From: an uncultured Clostridia bacterium
GTDB lineage: Bacteria > Bacillota > Clostridia > Oscillospirales > Oscillospiraceae
Direction of reading: 5' to 3'
Assembly: GCA_946547105.1 (NCBI GenBank)
Contig: CAMNOV010000006.1
Coordinates: 1-50,811 of the forward strand
DNA: 50,811 nt
Of this stretch, positions 41,700-50,811 are shown piece by piece (within the stretch, counting starts at the first letter, position 1; every line of letters begins with the position of its first letter). The notes under the pieces are model-generated. The model was not told where the DNA came from. It saw nothing but the letters and a program-made list of their open reading frames with translations, and did no database searches. The translations under genes were made by a program, and so were the position numbers.

Positions 41700-42123
41700 G
41701 ATCTATACCGACGGGGCCTGCAGCGGCAATCCCGGCCCGGGCGGCTGGGGCGCCATCCTGCGCTATAACGGCCGCGAAAAGACCCTCTCCGGCGGCGAGG
41801 CGCAGACCACCAACAACCGCATGGAGCTGACCGCCGTGATCCAGGCGCTGCTGGCGCTCAAGGAGCCCTGCACCGTCGAGCTCTGGTCCGATTCCAAGTA
41901 CGTCATCGACGCGCTGGACAAGGGCTGGGCCTGGGGCTGGCGCAAAAAGGGTTGGGTCAAGAGCGACAAAAAGCCCGCGCTGAACCCCGATCTTTGGGAG
42001 ACGCTGCTGGATCTGACGCGGCAGCACGAGATGCACTATCACTGGGTCAAAGGGCACGCCGAAAACGAATTTAACAACCGCTGCGACGCCATGGCTGTGG
42101 CAGAGAGGGAAAAATTCGCATGA
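41686..42123 (+). CDS. rnhA: Ribonuclease HI
   Basis: [53 protein letters not shown]. Confidence 0.96.
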   Translation: MKTVEIYTDGACSGNPGPGGWGAILRYNGREKTLSGGEAQTTNNRMELTAVIQALLALKEPCTVELWSDSKYVIDALDKGWAWGWRKKGWVKSDKKPALNPDLWETLLDLTRQHEMHYHWVKGHAENEFNNRCDAMAVAEREKFA

Positions 42124-43853
42124 ATTACAACGAAAAGCCGCTGAAGATATTCATCCGCTATATCGCGCGGCAGAAAAAGCTGTTCACGATCGACATGATC
42201 TGTGCGCTGCTGGTGGCGGTGATCGATCTGATTTTCCCCTATGTGTCGCGCAGCGCGATGCGCAGCTACCTGCCGCAGAAGCTCTACACCGTATTTTTCC
42301 TGGTGATGGGCGTGATGGCGCTGGCCTATCTGGCCAAGGCGCTGCTGTACTACGTCATCACCGTGGTGGGCCACCGCATGGGCGTGCTGGTGGAGGCGGA
42401 AATGCGGCGCGACCTCTTTGAACATATGCAGAAGCTCTCCTTCCGCTTTTACGACCAGAACCGCACGGGCGTGCTGATGAGCCGCATCACGAGCGAGCTG
42501 TTCGATATCACGGAGCTGAGCCACCACGGTCCGGAGAACGTCATCATCTGCTCGCTGACCATCGTGGGCGCGCTGATCGTGATGTTCGTGCTGCGCTGGG
42601 AGCTGGCGCTGGTGCTGACGATCGCGCTGCCGGTCTGCCTGTGGTTCACGCTCAGCCAGCGCCTTCGCATGAAGCGCGCCAACATTGAGGTCAAGCGCAA
42701 GACCGCCGAGATCACCGCCGCCATCGAGAGCAGCATTTCCGGCGTGCGCGTGGCCAAGGCTTTCGCCAACGAGGAGCAGGAGGGTCTGAAATTTGACCGC
42801 GCCAACGACATGTTCAAGGGCGCGAAGGTCGAATACTACAAGACCATGGGCCTCTTTATGAGCGGGATGGAGTTTACCACCGGCATCATGCAGGTGCTGG
42901 TCATCACGGTGGGCGGCCTGCTCATCATGGCCGGGCGCATGGACGCGGTGGACCTCGTCACCTTCACGCTCTACGTCTCCACCTTCGTGACCCCGGTGCG
43001 CAAGCTCGCGCAGTTTGCCGAGCAGTACATGCAGGGCACGGCGGGCTTCACCCGCTTCCTGGAGATCATGCGCACCGAGGCGGATATCCAGGACGCGCCG
43101 GATGCGAAGACGCTTTCCGACGTGCGCGGCGAGATCGAATACCGCGACGTGAGCTTCGCCTACTCCAACGGCATCCCGGTGCTCAGCCACATCGACCTCA
43201 AGCTGGAGCCCGGCAAAACGCTCGCCCTCGTTGGGCCTTCCGGCGGCGGCAAGACCACGCTCTGCCAGCTGCTGCCCCGTTTTTACGAGGTGTCGGACGG
43301 CGCGGTGCTGGTGGACGGCAAGGACGTGCGCAGCGTCACGCAGTCAAGTCTGCGGCGCAATATCGGCATTTTGCAGCAGGACGTGTTCCTGTTTGCCGAT
43401 ACGATCCGCGAGAATATCCGCTACGGCCGCCCGGAAGCCAGCGACGAGGAGATCATTGAGGCCGCCAGGCGCGCCGAAATCCACGACGAGATCATGGCGC
43501 TGCCCCAGGGATACGACAGCTACGTGGGCGAGCGCGGCGTGATGCTCTCCGGCGGGCAGAAGCAGCGCATTTCCATTGCCCGCGTCTTTTTGAAAAACCC
43601 GAAGATCCTGATCCTCGACGAGGCGACCTCCGCGCTCGACACCGTGACCGAGCAGCGCATCCAGGCCGCGCTTGAGGAGCTGAGCGTCGGGCGCACGACC
43701 GTGATCGTTGCCCACCGCCTGTCCACCGTGCGCCACGCCGACGAGATCGCCGTCGTGGAGGGCGAGCACATCGTCGAGCGCGGCAGCCACGAGGAGCTGG
43801 TCGCGAAGGGCGGCGTCTACGCCGCGCTCTGCAGGGCGCAGAGCCTGGGGTGA
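42120..43853 (+). CDS. ABC transporter, fused permease/ATPase exporter
   Basis: Six-TM N-terminus; [49 protein letters not shown]. Confidence 0.95.
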   Translation: MNYNEKPLKIFIRYIARQKKLFTIDMICALLVAVIDLIFPYVSRSAMRSYLPQKLYTVFFLVMGVMALAYLAKALLYYVITVVGHRMGVLVEAEMRRDLFEHMQKLSFRFYDQNRTGVLMSRITSELFDITELSHHGPENVIICSLTIVGALIVMFVLRWELALVLTIALPVCLWFTLSQRLRMKRANIEVKRKTAEITAAIESSISGVRVAKAFANEEQEGLKFDRANDMFKGAKVEYYKTMGLFMSGMEFTTGIMQVLVITVGGLLIMAGRMDAVDLVTFTLYVSTFVTPVRKLAQFAEQYMQGTAGFTRFLEIMRTEADIQDAPDAKTLSDVRGEIEYRDVSFAYSNGIPVLSHIDLKLEPGKTLALVGPSGGGKTTLCQLLPRFYEVSDGAVLVDGKDVRSVTQSSLRRNIGILQQDVFLFADTIRENIRYGRPEASDEEIIEAARRAEIHDEIMALPQGYDSYVGERGVMLSGGQKQRISIARVFLKNPKILILDEATSALDTVTEQRIQAALEELSVGRTTVIVAHRLSTVRHADEIAVVEGEHIVERGSHEELVAKGGVYAALCRAQSLG

Positions 43854-43855
43854 AG

Positions 43856-43885
43856 AGTTTTTAGTTCTTAGTTTTCAGTTTTTAG
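43856..43885 (+). repeat. Heptamer tandem repeat after ABC exporter stop
   Basis: AG TTTTTAG TTCTTAG TTTTCAG TTTTTAG. Confidence 0.88.
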
Positions 43886-43901
43886 AAAAGGGAGCGGTAC
43901 G

Positions 43902-44480
43902 ATGGCTTTGATCCTGCGAAATTGCGGGCACCGTGAGCTGGAGCAGTTTTATTCGCTGTTCGAGGTGGATTTTGACAAAAAGGAGATCCTGCCGCGTTTG
44001 GGCGTGCACAAGGCGATGCTCAAGGGCGATATGGAGCTGCTGGCCGTCACCGACGAGGAAAGCCGGCTCGATCTGGCCTACGCCCTGGTCGGATGCCGCA
44101 GCCTCTACGGCTATGTCTGGCTCAAATACCTCGACGTGATCCCCTTTTACCGCGAAAAGGGCCTCGGCGTGCAGGCCATGCGCCTGCTGAACAAGCGCTT
44201 TGCCGACCGGCAGGGCATTGTGGCCGAGATCACCGACTTCGACCCCGACGGCGAGGGGGAGGCCCTGCGCAAGCAGCGCAAATTCTTCGCCCGCTTCGGC
44301 TATGAGGAGATCGAGAGCGATCTGCGCATCGGCGGCGTGCAGGACCATATCATGGTCAAGCCCATCCGCGGCAGCGCGGAGATCAGCCCGATCATCCACC
44401 GCGTGATGCTGGATTTTTATTCCCGCGTCCTCTCTCCGGCAGGGCTGGAGCGCATGGTGGAGATCCGTCCGGTCAAATAA
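43902..44480 (+). CDS. GNAT-like N-acetyltransferase family protein
   Basis: LDVIPFYREKGLGVQAMRLLNKRF resembles the GNAT motif A region. Confidence 0.55.
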   Translation: MALILRNCGHRELEQFYSLFEVDFDKKEILPRLGVHKAMLKGDMELLAVTDEESRLDLAYALVGCRSLYGYVWLKYLDVIPFYREKGLGVQAMRLLNKRFADRQGIVAEITDFDPDGEGEALRKQRKFFARFGYEEIESDLRIGGVQDHIMVKPIRGSAEISPIIHRVMLDFYSRVLSPAGLERMVEIRPVK

Positions 44481-44487
44481 TCATTTT

Positions 44488-44524
44488 TTGAGCCCGGGAA
44501 ACCGATCCCGGGCTCAAAAAATTT
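44488..44524 (+). terminator. Rho-independent terminator
   Basis: TTTTTTGAGCCCGGGA-aaccga-TCCCGGGCTCAAAAAA. Confidence 0.85.
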
Positions 44525-44618
44525 TCTTAACATGTCTGAATTTGTCGAACAGGCTATGGACAAGGGCGCGGCGAGGGTGTATAATAGTTACAAATAAGTT
44601 ACAAAGGAAGGGGATCTT

Positions 44619-45332
44619 ATGAATTTCGGCAAAGTAAAAGCCGTGTTCTTTATTGCGGTCTTTTTCCTGGTGCTGGCGCTGGTCGTCAACGCCGCACTGG
44701 GTCTGGATGCGAAAAAGCATCCCGCGCAGGAGGAGGAACCGGAGCAGCCCGCGCAGGAGGAGATCATCCCGCAGCCCGTACAGGAAACGCCTGTGCCGAT
44801 CCCGAGCTGGGCCCCCGCGCCCACGCCGCCGCCGGCCAACCGTCCGGCCACGAATCCCACGCCGCAGCAGCAGCCGCAGCAACAGCAGCAACAGCAGAAT
44901 CCTCCCGCCACGGCCCCGACGCCTGCGCCCACCCCGGCTCCCCGGCCGGCCGGGCAGAATCTCGGCAGCGGCGGCTTCCGCTCCGCGACCGGCGCCGGCC
45001 TTGAGCTGGTCTGTGACTGGAGCGCCGTGAGCGCCGCGGACAACAAGGCGGAGGTCACGCTGACCGTCAGCATCGAATCGTCCACGATCTATCTCAACGA
45101 GTGGCAGGATTGCATCGGCCTTCGCGTCGGCGACCAGACCGGGACCATGACCCAGCCCGCGCTGAGCTATGAGGGCGGCAGGACGACCCACAGCGTCGGC
45201 AGCAGGACCTTTACGGTCTCTCTGGCCGGAGGCAGCAGCCTGCCCGTCGCGGTGGAGTGGCACTACAACGGCACCTACGGCGGCGTCCAGATCGACGTGG
45301 TCGAGTGCGGCGGAACGATCAACCTGGGCTGA
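44619..45332 (+). CDS. Secreted/anchored hypothetical protein with Pro/Gln-rich linker and C-terminal beta-rich domain
   Basis: N-terminal TM; PTPQQQPQQQQQQQNPPATAPTPAPTPAPRP; beta-strand-rich C-terminus; RBS aaggaagggg. Confidence 0.65.
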   Translation: MNFGKVKAVFFIAVFFLVLALVVNAALGLDAKKHPAQEEEPEQPAQEEIIPQPVQETPVPIPSWAPAPTPPPANRPATNPTPQQQPQQQQQQQNPPATAPTPAPTPAPRPAGQNLGSGGFRSATGAGLELVCDWSAVSAADNKAEVTLTVSIESSTIYLNEWQDCIGLRVGDQTGTMTQPALSYEGGRTTHSVGSRTFTVSLAGGSSLPVAVEWHYNGTYGGVQIDVVECGGTINLG

Positions 45333-45342
45333 TCCGCAATTG

Positions 45343-45374
45343 AAAAAGAGGAGTCTGCGGACTCCTCTTTTTTC
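45343..45374 (+). terminator. Rho-independent terminator
   Basis: AAAAAGAGGAGTCTGCGGACTCCTCTTTTTT. Confidence 0.88.
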
Positions 45375-45442
45375 ATGCTTCTTGACGAAAAAGCGCCGAT
45401 TGCATATACTGGAGCTGCAAACGACAAAAGGGGGAGAAAGCC

Positions 45443-46078
45443 ATGAGGACCCAGGAACAGGTCAATGAGATCGTACGGCGGCTGCTGGCGGAATATCCGG
45501 AGGCCAGCTGCACGCTGGACTATGAAAAGCCCTATGAGCTGCTGTTTTCCGTGCGCCTGGCCGCGCAGTGCACCGACGAGCGCGTGAACATGATCACGCC
45601 GGCGCTGTTCGAGCGCTTCCCCACGCTGGAGAGCTTTGCGGAGGCGGACGTGCAGGAAGTGGAGCAGTACGTGCACTCCTGCGGCTTTTTCCGCGCCAAG
45701 GCGCGGGATATCGTGGCCTGCGCGCAGGTGCTGCTGACGAAGTACGGCGGCGAGCTGCCGCGCACGATGGAGGAACTGACCGCGCTGCCCGGCGTCGGCC
45801 GCAAGACCGCGAATCTGATCCTGGGCGACGTGTTCCGCGTGCCCGGCTCTACCGTGGTGGACACGCACTGTATCCGCATCTCCAACCGCCTCGGACTGGT
45901 GGACGATCTCAAGGAGCCGGAGAAGATCGAGCGCGAGCTGCGCAGGATCCTGCCGCCGGAGCACTCCTCCGATTTCTGCCACTGCATCGTGCTGCACGGC
46001 CGCGCCGTGTGCGACGCGCGAAAGCCCCGCTGCGAGCTCTGCTGCCTGCGGGATCTGTGCCAGTATTGCGAACAATAG
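45443..46078 (+). CDS. nth: Endonuclease III
   Basis: LTALPGVGRKTANLILGDVF HhH; C-terminal CxxxxxxCxxCxxxxxC cluster. Confidence 0.95.
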   Translation: MRTQEQVNEIVRRLLAEYPEASCTLDYEKPYELLFSVRLAAQCTDERVNMITPALFERFPTLESFAEADVQEVEQYVHSCGFFRAKARDIVACAQVLLTKYGGELPRTMEELTALPGVGRKTANLILGDVFRVPGSTVVDTHCIRISNRLGLVDDLKEPEKIERELRRILPPEHSSDFCHCIVLHGRAVCDARKPRCELCCLRDLCQYCEQ

Positions 46079-46204
46079 GCTCCCTTTCGCAAAAGGGAGC
46101 TGTTGAGCGAAGCGAGACTGAGGGTTTCTCACAAATCGAAAATAGTGAGGGGAAACCCACCGGCCGCTTTAGGCGCGGCCACCTCCCTTCTGCGGAAGGG
46201 AGGC
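46078..46204 (-). repeat. Modular palindromic intergenic element, CCTCAG subfamily, copy D (inverted)
   Basis: ggctccctttcgcaaaagggagctgttgagcgaagcgagactgagggtttctc...cggccacctcccttctgcggaagggaggc. Confidence 0.88.
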
Positions 46205-46227
46205 TAATAGGTGAAAAGGAGATCGCC

Positions 46228-47736
46228 ATGACCAATCAACAGAAGCTGAAAAAACTCTTTGCGCGCCTGGATGAGATCGAGGCCTACTACCGCAGCCTCG
46301 GCAAGCTGAGCTTCGATATGGAGTGCTGCGCGCCGGAGGAGGGCATCGGCCCCGCCGGAGAGGACATGGCGCTGCTGGGGAAACAGGTCCACAAGCTGAC
46401 CCACGACAAGCGCTATCAGGCCCTGATCTGCGAGCTGCACGCGGACAGCGAGGGGCTCACGCCGGTGCAGAAGAAGGCGGTGGAGCACCTCTATGAGGAC
46501 TATGCCAGGAGCAAAAACATCTCCGCCGCGCTGTCCTACGAGATGGATCTGGCCTCCAACAAGGCCTACGGCGCCTGGCTGAGCGCGAAGAAGGCCAATG
46601 ATTTTTCGCTGTTTCGCGATTCCCTGGCCGATCTGATCCGCTATTGCCGCCTGTCGATCGACCTGCGCGACGAGAAGAAGGACAGCTATTACAACACCTG
46701 CCTGGACGACTATGAAAAGGGCGGCAGCATTGAGCAGCTGGACGCCTTCTTTGCCGCGCTCAAGGAGCGCATCGTGCCGCTGCTGGGCCGCATCGTCGCC
46801 GAGGGCAAGCCCATCCGGGAGGACTTCATGTCCCGCCCGGTGCCGATCCCCGCGCAGGAAGCCATGAGCCGCTGGCTGCTGGAGCAGGAGGGCCTGCGCA
46901 AGTCCGCCCTGGTGCTGATGACCACCGAGCACCCCTTCACCACGAATTTCGGCAGACACGACGTGCGCGTGACGACGCATTACCACGAGGACAGCTTCAT
47001 TTCCAACGTCTTCACCACCCTGCACGAGGGCGGCCATGCGCTGTTTATGCAGAACGAGCCCCAGGAACTGCACGACAATCACTGCGCCGACAACATGACC
47101 AGCGCCATGCACGAGACGATCTCCCGTTTTTATGAGAACCTGATCGGCCGCAGCGAGGAATTTATCGACTTTGCCGCGCCGCAGATCCGCGCGCTGTCCG
47201 GCGGCATTTTCGACGATGTGACGAACCGCGAGCTCTTTGAGGCGGTCAACGTCGCCCGCCCGAGCCTGATCCGCACCGAGTCCGACGAGCTGAGCTACTG
47301 CCTGCACATCATGATCCGCTACGAGCTGGAAAAGGCCTTTGTCAACGGCGAGATCACCGTGGACGAGATCCCGGCGCAGTGGAACGCGAAATATAAGGAC
47401 TATCTGGGCATCGACGTGCCGGACGACACGCAGGGCTGCCTGCAGGACGTGCACTGGTCCGGCTGGTCCTACGGCTACTTCCCCTCCTACGCGCTGGGCA
47501 ACGCCTACGGCGTGCAGATCCTGCGCCGGATGGAGAAGGACTTCGACGTCTTCGGCGCGGTGCGTGCCGGCGAGCTGACGAAGATCCGCGACTGGCTGAC
47601 GGAGCACGTGTTCTCCATCGCCTCGCTCACAACGCCGGACGAGTGGATCCGCGCGATCACCGGCGAGAGCCTGAACGTGAACTACTACCTCGATTATCTG
47701 GAGCAGAAGTTCACCGCGCTGTATGAGCTGAAATAA
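46228..47736 (+). CDS. Carboxypeptidase M32 (Taq-type)
   Basis: HEGGHALFMQNEP metalloprotease motif; MHETISRFYENLIGRS; start at MTNQQKLKKLF. Confidence 0.93.
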   Translation: MTNQQKLKKLFARLDEIEAYYRSLGKLSFDMECCAPEEGIGPAGEDMALLGKQVHKLTHDKRYQALICELHADSEGLTPVQKKAVEHLYEDYARSKNISAALSYEMDLASNKAYGAWLSAKKANDFSLFRDSLADLIRYCRLSIDLRDEKKDSYYNTCLDDYEKGGSIEQLDAFFAALKERIVPLLGRIVAEGKPIREDFMSRPVPIPAQEAMSRWLLEQEGLRKSALVLMTTEHPFTTNFGRHDVRVTTHYHEDSFISNVFTTLHEGGHALFMQNEPQELHDNHCADNMTSAMHETISRFYENLIGRSEEFIDFAAPQIRALSGGIFDDVTNRELFEAVNVARPSLIRTESDELSYCLHIMIRYELEKAFVNGEITVDEIPAQWNAKYKDYLGIDVPDDTQGCLQDVHWSGWSYGYFPSYALGNAYGVQILRRMEKDFDVFGAVRAGELTKIRDWLTEHVFSIASLTTPDEWIRAITGESLNVNYYLDYLEQKFTALYELK

Positions 47737-47746
47737 GAGAAAAACA

Positions 47747-47786
47747 TAAAAATACCGGGAAAACGATGTTTTCCCGGTATTTTTAT
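47747..47786. terminator. Bidirectional terminator
   Basis: AAAAATACCGGGAAAAC-gat-GTTTTCCCGGTATTTTT. Confidence 0.9.
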
Positions 47787-47795
47787 GCGCTTGCT

Positions 47796-48521
47796 TCATT
47801 CGCTCTGGGAGTTGCTGATCTCCAGGATCTCGCCGCATTCGCGGGAGAAGGCCAGCAGATCCTCGGGTGTGATGTCGTGCAGCGTGCGCAGCGAAAGCTC
47901 AAAGCGCACGACGCCCTCCTCTTCCCGCAGCATGCGGACGCTGACGGGGCGGGCTTCCCACTGCTTCAGGCGGCTTTGCAGGATGGGCTGGAAGCTGCCG
48001 TCGTCCTTCACGCGCAGGCGCAGCTTACAGCTTCGATAGGCGTCCGCGCCGACGGTGTAGCGGTGCATCAGATACTGCAGCAGCGCGATCATCACCGTGA
48101 CGAAGAGGCCGAGCCAGTACATGCCCGCGCCGACGGCCAGGCCGATGCCCGCGGTGGCCCAGATGCCGGCCGCCGTGGTCAGGCCCTTGACGGTATTGCC
48201 GTTTTTGAAGATAACGCCCGCGCCCAGAAAGCTGATGCCGCTGATGACCTGCGCTGCGATGCGCGAGGAGTCGGCGCCGCGGCTGCCGTTGAACAGGCCG
48301 TCCGGACCGCTCAGGTCGGCAAAGCCGTATTTGGAGATGATCATCATCAGCGCGGCGGCGGCGCACACGATCACGTGCGTGCGGATGCCCGCCTCCTTGA
48401 AGCGCCTCGTGCGTTCAAAGCCGATGGCTGCGCCGAAAACGGCGGCCAGCAGGATGCGGAAGAAAAACTCCAGCGTCTGCAGCATGGAAAACTGACTGTT
48501 CAGATAGTTCCCAAGAGTCAT
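47796..48521 (-). CDS. MgtC/SapB family membrane protein
   Basis: LLAAVFGAAIGFERTRRFKEAGIRTHVIVCAAAALMMIIS; RIAAQVISGISFLGAGVIFKNGNTVKGLTTAAGIWATAGIGLAVG. Confidence 0.93.
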   Translation of the reverse strand: MTLGNYLNSQFSMLQTLEFFFRILLAAVFGAAIGFERTRRFKEAGIRTHVIVCAAAALMMIISKYGFADLSGPDGLFNGSRGADSSRIAAQVISGISFLGAGVIFKNGNTVKGLTTAAGIWATAGIGLAVGAGMYWLGLFVTVMIALLQYLMHRYTVGADAYRSCKLRLRVKDDGSFQPILQSRLKQWEARPVSVRMLREEEGVVRFELSLRTLHDITPEDLLAFSRECGEILEISNSQSE

Positions 48522-48659
48522 AAAATCGTCCCTCCTTCAGGCTCTTTTCTTATTTTAAGTCATTTTTTCAGAAAGTCAACAGGAAAGCGCCTTTCGCGGA
48601 AAAGCGCCGGTCTTTTCCCTTTTTTCCCCGCATATACTGTGGCCGAAGGAGGGCGAGAC

Positions 48660-49937
48660 ATGAGAGTTTTGCGATCGGGCAGCACAGGCCCCGCGGTGCA
48701 GCTGCTGCAGCTGGCGCTCAATCGCGCCGGTTACGGGCCTCTGGCGACCGACGGCGTGTTCGGCGGCCTTACCCGCGATGCGCTCCGGCGTTTTCAGGCC
48801 GACCGCGGTCTCGCGGCCGACGGCGTCGCCGGGCCGCAGACCCACCGGCAGCTTCTGCCCTGGTATACCGGCTTTCTGGTTGTTCGCGTGCGCCGGGGCG
48901 ACACGGTCTGGGGCATCGCGCAGCGCTGCGGCAGCAGTGAGGAGGCGATCGGCCTGGCTAATCCCGGGATCGTGCCGGAAAACCTGGCCGTCGGCAGCGA
49001 GCTGGTGGTGCCGCTGCCCTTCCCGGTAGTGCCCACGACGATCGATTGGTGCAGCGCGCTGACGGCCTACTGCGTGCGCGGGATCGCCGCGCGCTATCCC
49101 TTCGTCCGCGTCGGGGAGATCGGGAAGAGCGTGATGGGAAAGCCGCTCTGGTCTCTTTGCCTCGGCGGCGGGGAAAACCGGGTGCTGTATAACGCCTCAC
49201 ACCATGCCAACGAGTGGATCACAACGCCGCTGCTGCTGAAATTTGCCGAGGAGCTGGCCGCGGCCTTTGCGGCCGGGGAGATGCTGGCGGGCTATGCGGC
49301 GTCGGAGATCCTGGACTATGCGTCGCTGACGCTCGTGCCGGCGGTCAATCCCGACGGGATCGACCTTGTCACCGGAGAATTGCAGCGCGGCGAATACTAT
49401 GAGAGCGCGCGGCGCATCGCCGCGGCGTATCCGCGCATCCCCTTCCCCTCGGGCTGGAAGGCCAATATCCGCGGGATCGACCCGAATCTGCAGTATCCGG
49501 CCGGCTGGGAGCAGGCCAGGGAGATCAAATTCGCCCAGGGCGTGCGCGGCCCCGCGCCCGCGGACTACGTGGGTCCGGCCCCGTTGACGGCGCCGGAGAG
49601 CCGCGCGATGTACGACTACACGCAGCGCCTTTCGCCAGATCTGGTGCTGGCCTATCACAGCCAGGGCCGGGTGATCTACTGGCAGTATCTCGATATCGAG
49701 CCGCCCGGCGCGCGGCGGATCGCCGAGCTTTTCGGCGCGGTGAGCGGCTATGAGGTGGCCGACGTCCCCTTTGCATCCGGCTTTGCCGGCTATAAGGACT
49801 GGTTTTTGCAGGATTATGACCGTCCGGGCTATACGATCGAGGTCGGCCGCGGCGTCAATCCGCTGCCGCTTTCCGATTTCGACGCGATCTACCGGGAGAA
49901 CCTCGGCATCCTGACCCTGGCGGCGCTCGTTACCTGA
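48660..49937 (+). CDS. Peptidoglycan-binding + LysM-like + M14 zinc carboxypeptidase
   Basis: GSTGPAVQLLQLALNRAGYGPLATDGVFGGLTRDALRRFQ; VRRGDTVWGIAQRCGSSEEAIGLANP; NASHHANEWITTPLLLKFAEEL. Confidence 0.92.
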   Translation: MRVLRSGSTGPAVQLLQLALNRAGYGPLATDGVFGGLTRDALRRFQADRGLAADGVAGPQTHRQLLPWYTGFLVVRVRRGDTVWGIAQRCGSSEEAIGLANPGIVPENLAVGSELVVPLPFPVVPTTIDWCSALTAYCVRGIAARYPFVRVGEIGKSVMGKPLWSLCLGGGENRVLYNASHHANEWITTPLLLKFAEELAAAFAAGEMLAGYAASEILDYASLTLVPAVNPDGIDLVTGELQRGEYYESARRIAAAYPRIPFPSGWKANIRGIDPNLQYPAGWEQAREIKFAQGVRGPAPADYVGPAPLTAPESRAMYDYTQRLSPDLVLAYHSQGRVIYWQYLDIEPPGARRIAELFGAVSGYEVADVPFASGFAGYKDWFLQDYDRPGYTIEVGRGVNPLPLSDFDAIYRENLGILTLAALVT

Positions 49938-49995
49938 GTTGACGGCGCAGCGGAATCGGATTATAATAGAGCAAACGATCCCGGAGGTGAGACAG

Positions 49996-50664
49996 ATGAA
50001 AAAGCTCCTTTCGCTGCTGCTGGCTCTGTGCTGCCTGCTGAGTCTCTGCGCCTGCGGCGCCGGGGACGGCGGTGAGAATCAGGCGGGCGCGCCGTCGCGG
50101 CCACAGAACGGCGCCGCAGTTCCCGCCCAGAGCGGAACGGAGGCCTCCGCGGCGAATCCCTCCGGCAAGTATCAACGCGTGGCGATCACGGCGGACAACT
50201 GGACGGATTATTTTGAGCTGAAGGAGATCCCGCTCTACACGGTCTCGCAGGGCGAGGTGATCGCCCAGGTCTGCCAGTATTTCTGCGTGGTGCTGCGCGA
50301 GGAATACCTGCCCTATCTCAATCCGAACGGGAATTACCGGGTGGAATTCATCTTCCACTTCGACCTGTACATCGACACGATGGACATCAACACCAACGAG
50401 GGCGTCTACAGGCACACGGATGATCTGTTTTACGCCGTGGATACGACGAAGAGCGCGGTCTTTGACCGCTACGCCCTGCCCGGCTCCGCCTACGGCGAGG
50501 ACGCGAGCCTCTACGGGGGCTTTTCCAACGCCTTCTTTACCGGCTACTGCACTCTCCATTCCGGGGATGAGCTGGGAGAGAACCGCGTCTGGTCCGGCTT
50601 TTACATCGATCTGAACCAGGTGACGCTGGAGAGCGTGTCCGGCGAGCTGGAGCTCGGCGGCTGA
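49996..50664 (+). CDS. Lipoprotein of unknown function
   Basis: MKKLLSLLLALCCLLSLCACGAGDGG lipobox; RBS ggaggtga. Confidence 0.75.
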   Translation: MKKLLSLLLALCCLLSLCACGAGDGGENQAGAPSRPQNGAAVPAQSGTEASAANPSGKYQRVAITADNWTDYFELKEIPLYTVSQGEVIAQVCQYFCVVLREEYLPYLNPNGNYRVEFIFHFDLYIDTMDINTNEGVYRHTDDLFYAVDTTKSAVFDRYALPGSAYGEDASLYGGFSNAFFTGYCTLHSGDELGENRVWSGFYIDLNQVTLESVSGELELGG

Positions 50665-50672
50665 CGAGTAAC

Positions 50673-50712
50673 AAAAAAAGCTGCCTTTGCCATTGGCAAA
50701 GGCAGCTTTTTT
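50673..50712. terminator. Bidirectional terminator
   Basis: AAAAAAAGCTGCCTTTGCC-at-TGGCAAAGGCAGCTTTTTT. Confidence 0.92.
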
Positions 50713-50722
50713 CTTTTTCTGC

Positions 50723-50811
50723 TCAGAAATCGGCGTTGCCGGTGGTGCGGGGGTGCAGCTCCACGTCGCGGATGTTGCTGACGCCCGTGAGGTACATCAC
50801 CATGCGCTCAA
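50723..50811 (-). CDS. asnS: Asparaginyl-tRNA synthetase, C-terminal fragment
   Basis: Reverse-strand ERMVMYLTGVSNIRDVELHPRTTGNADF*, the typical AsnRS C-terminus. Confidence 0.88.
   Translation of the reverse strand, partial: ERMVMYLTGVSNIRDVELHPRTTGNADF

Overview
The window is ~50.8 kb of a high-GC, spore-forming Firmicute chromosome (Clostridia / Oscillospiraceae-like judging from protein content). It is mostly core genes on the + strand. Main blocks: glycerophosphodiesterase; SPFH protein + ribbon-helix-helix (RHH) pair; ABC transporter; tRNA-Asp and tRNA-Thr; PIG-L deacetylase; a four-gene minus-strand accessory operon (ADP-ribosylglycohydrolase, MutS-I-like/Cys protein, CpXC protein, small RHH); hprK-murB-rapZ-whiA-dnaE; rpmB; xpt; a guanine riboswitch followed by a BMP-type nucleoside ABC transporter; spoIID; folA-thyA; dpaAB (spoVFAB); dnaA-(AT-rich oriC-like gap)-dnaN-yaaA-recF-remB-gyrB-gyrA; rnhA; ABC exporter; nth; M32 carboxypeptidase; MgtC; M14 peptidase; and the 3' end of asnS. 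The most unusual content is non-coding: (i) five arrays of a degenerate TTTTTAG-type heptamer, all at or just after stop codons in the same orientation to the gene; (ii) a second TTCGGAA-type intergenic tandem repeat; (iii) seven ~105-200 bp modular palindromic intergenic elements in two subfamilies plus a relic; (iv) an exact-156-bp-period duplication of the tRNA-Thr 3' end with terminator hairpin and antisense T-arm; (v) three mutually competing hairpin arms between a BMP lipoprotein gene and its ABC ATPase; (vi) a ~120-nt imperfect palindrome ending in a U-run after gyrA. No CRISPR array, transposase, phage module or rRNA was seen. All product calls come from reading protein motifs without database searches.
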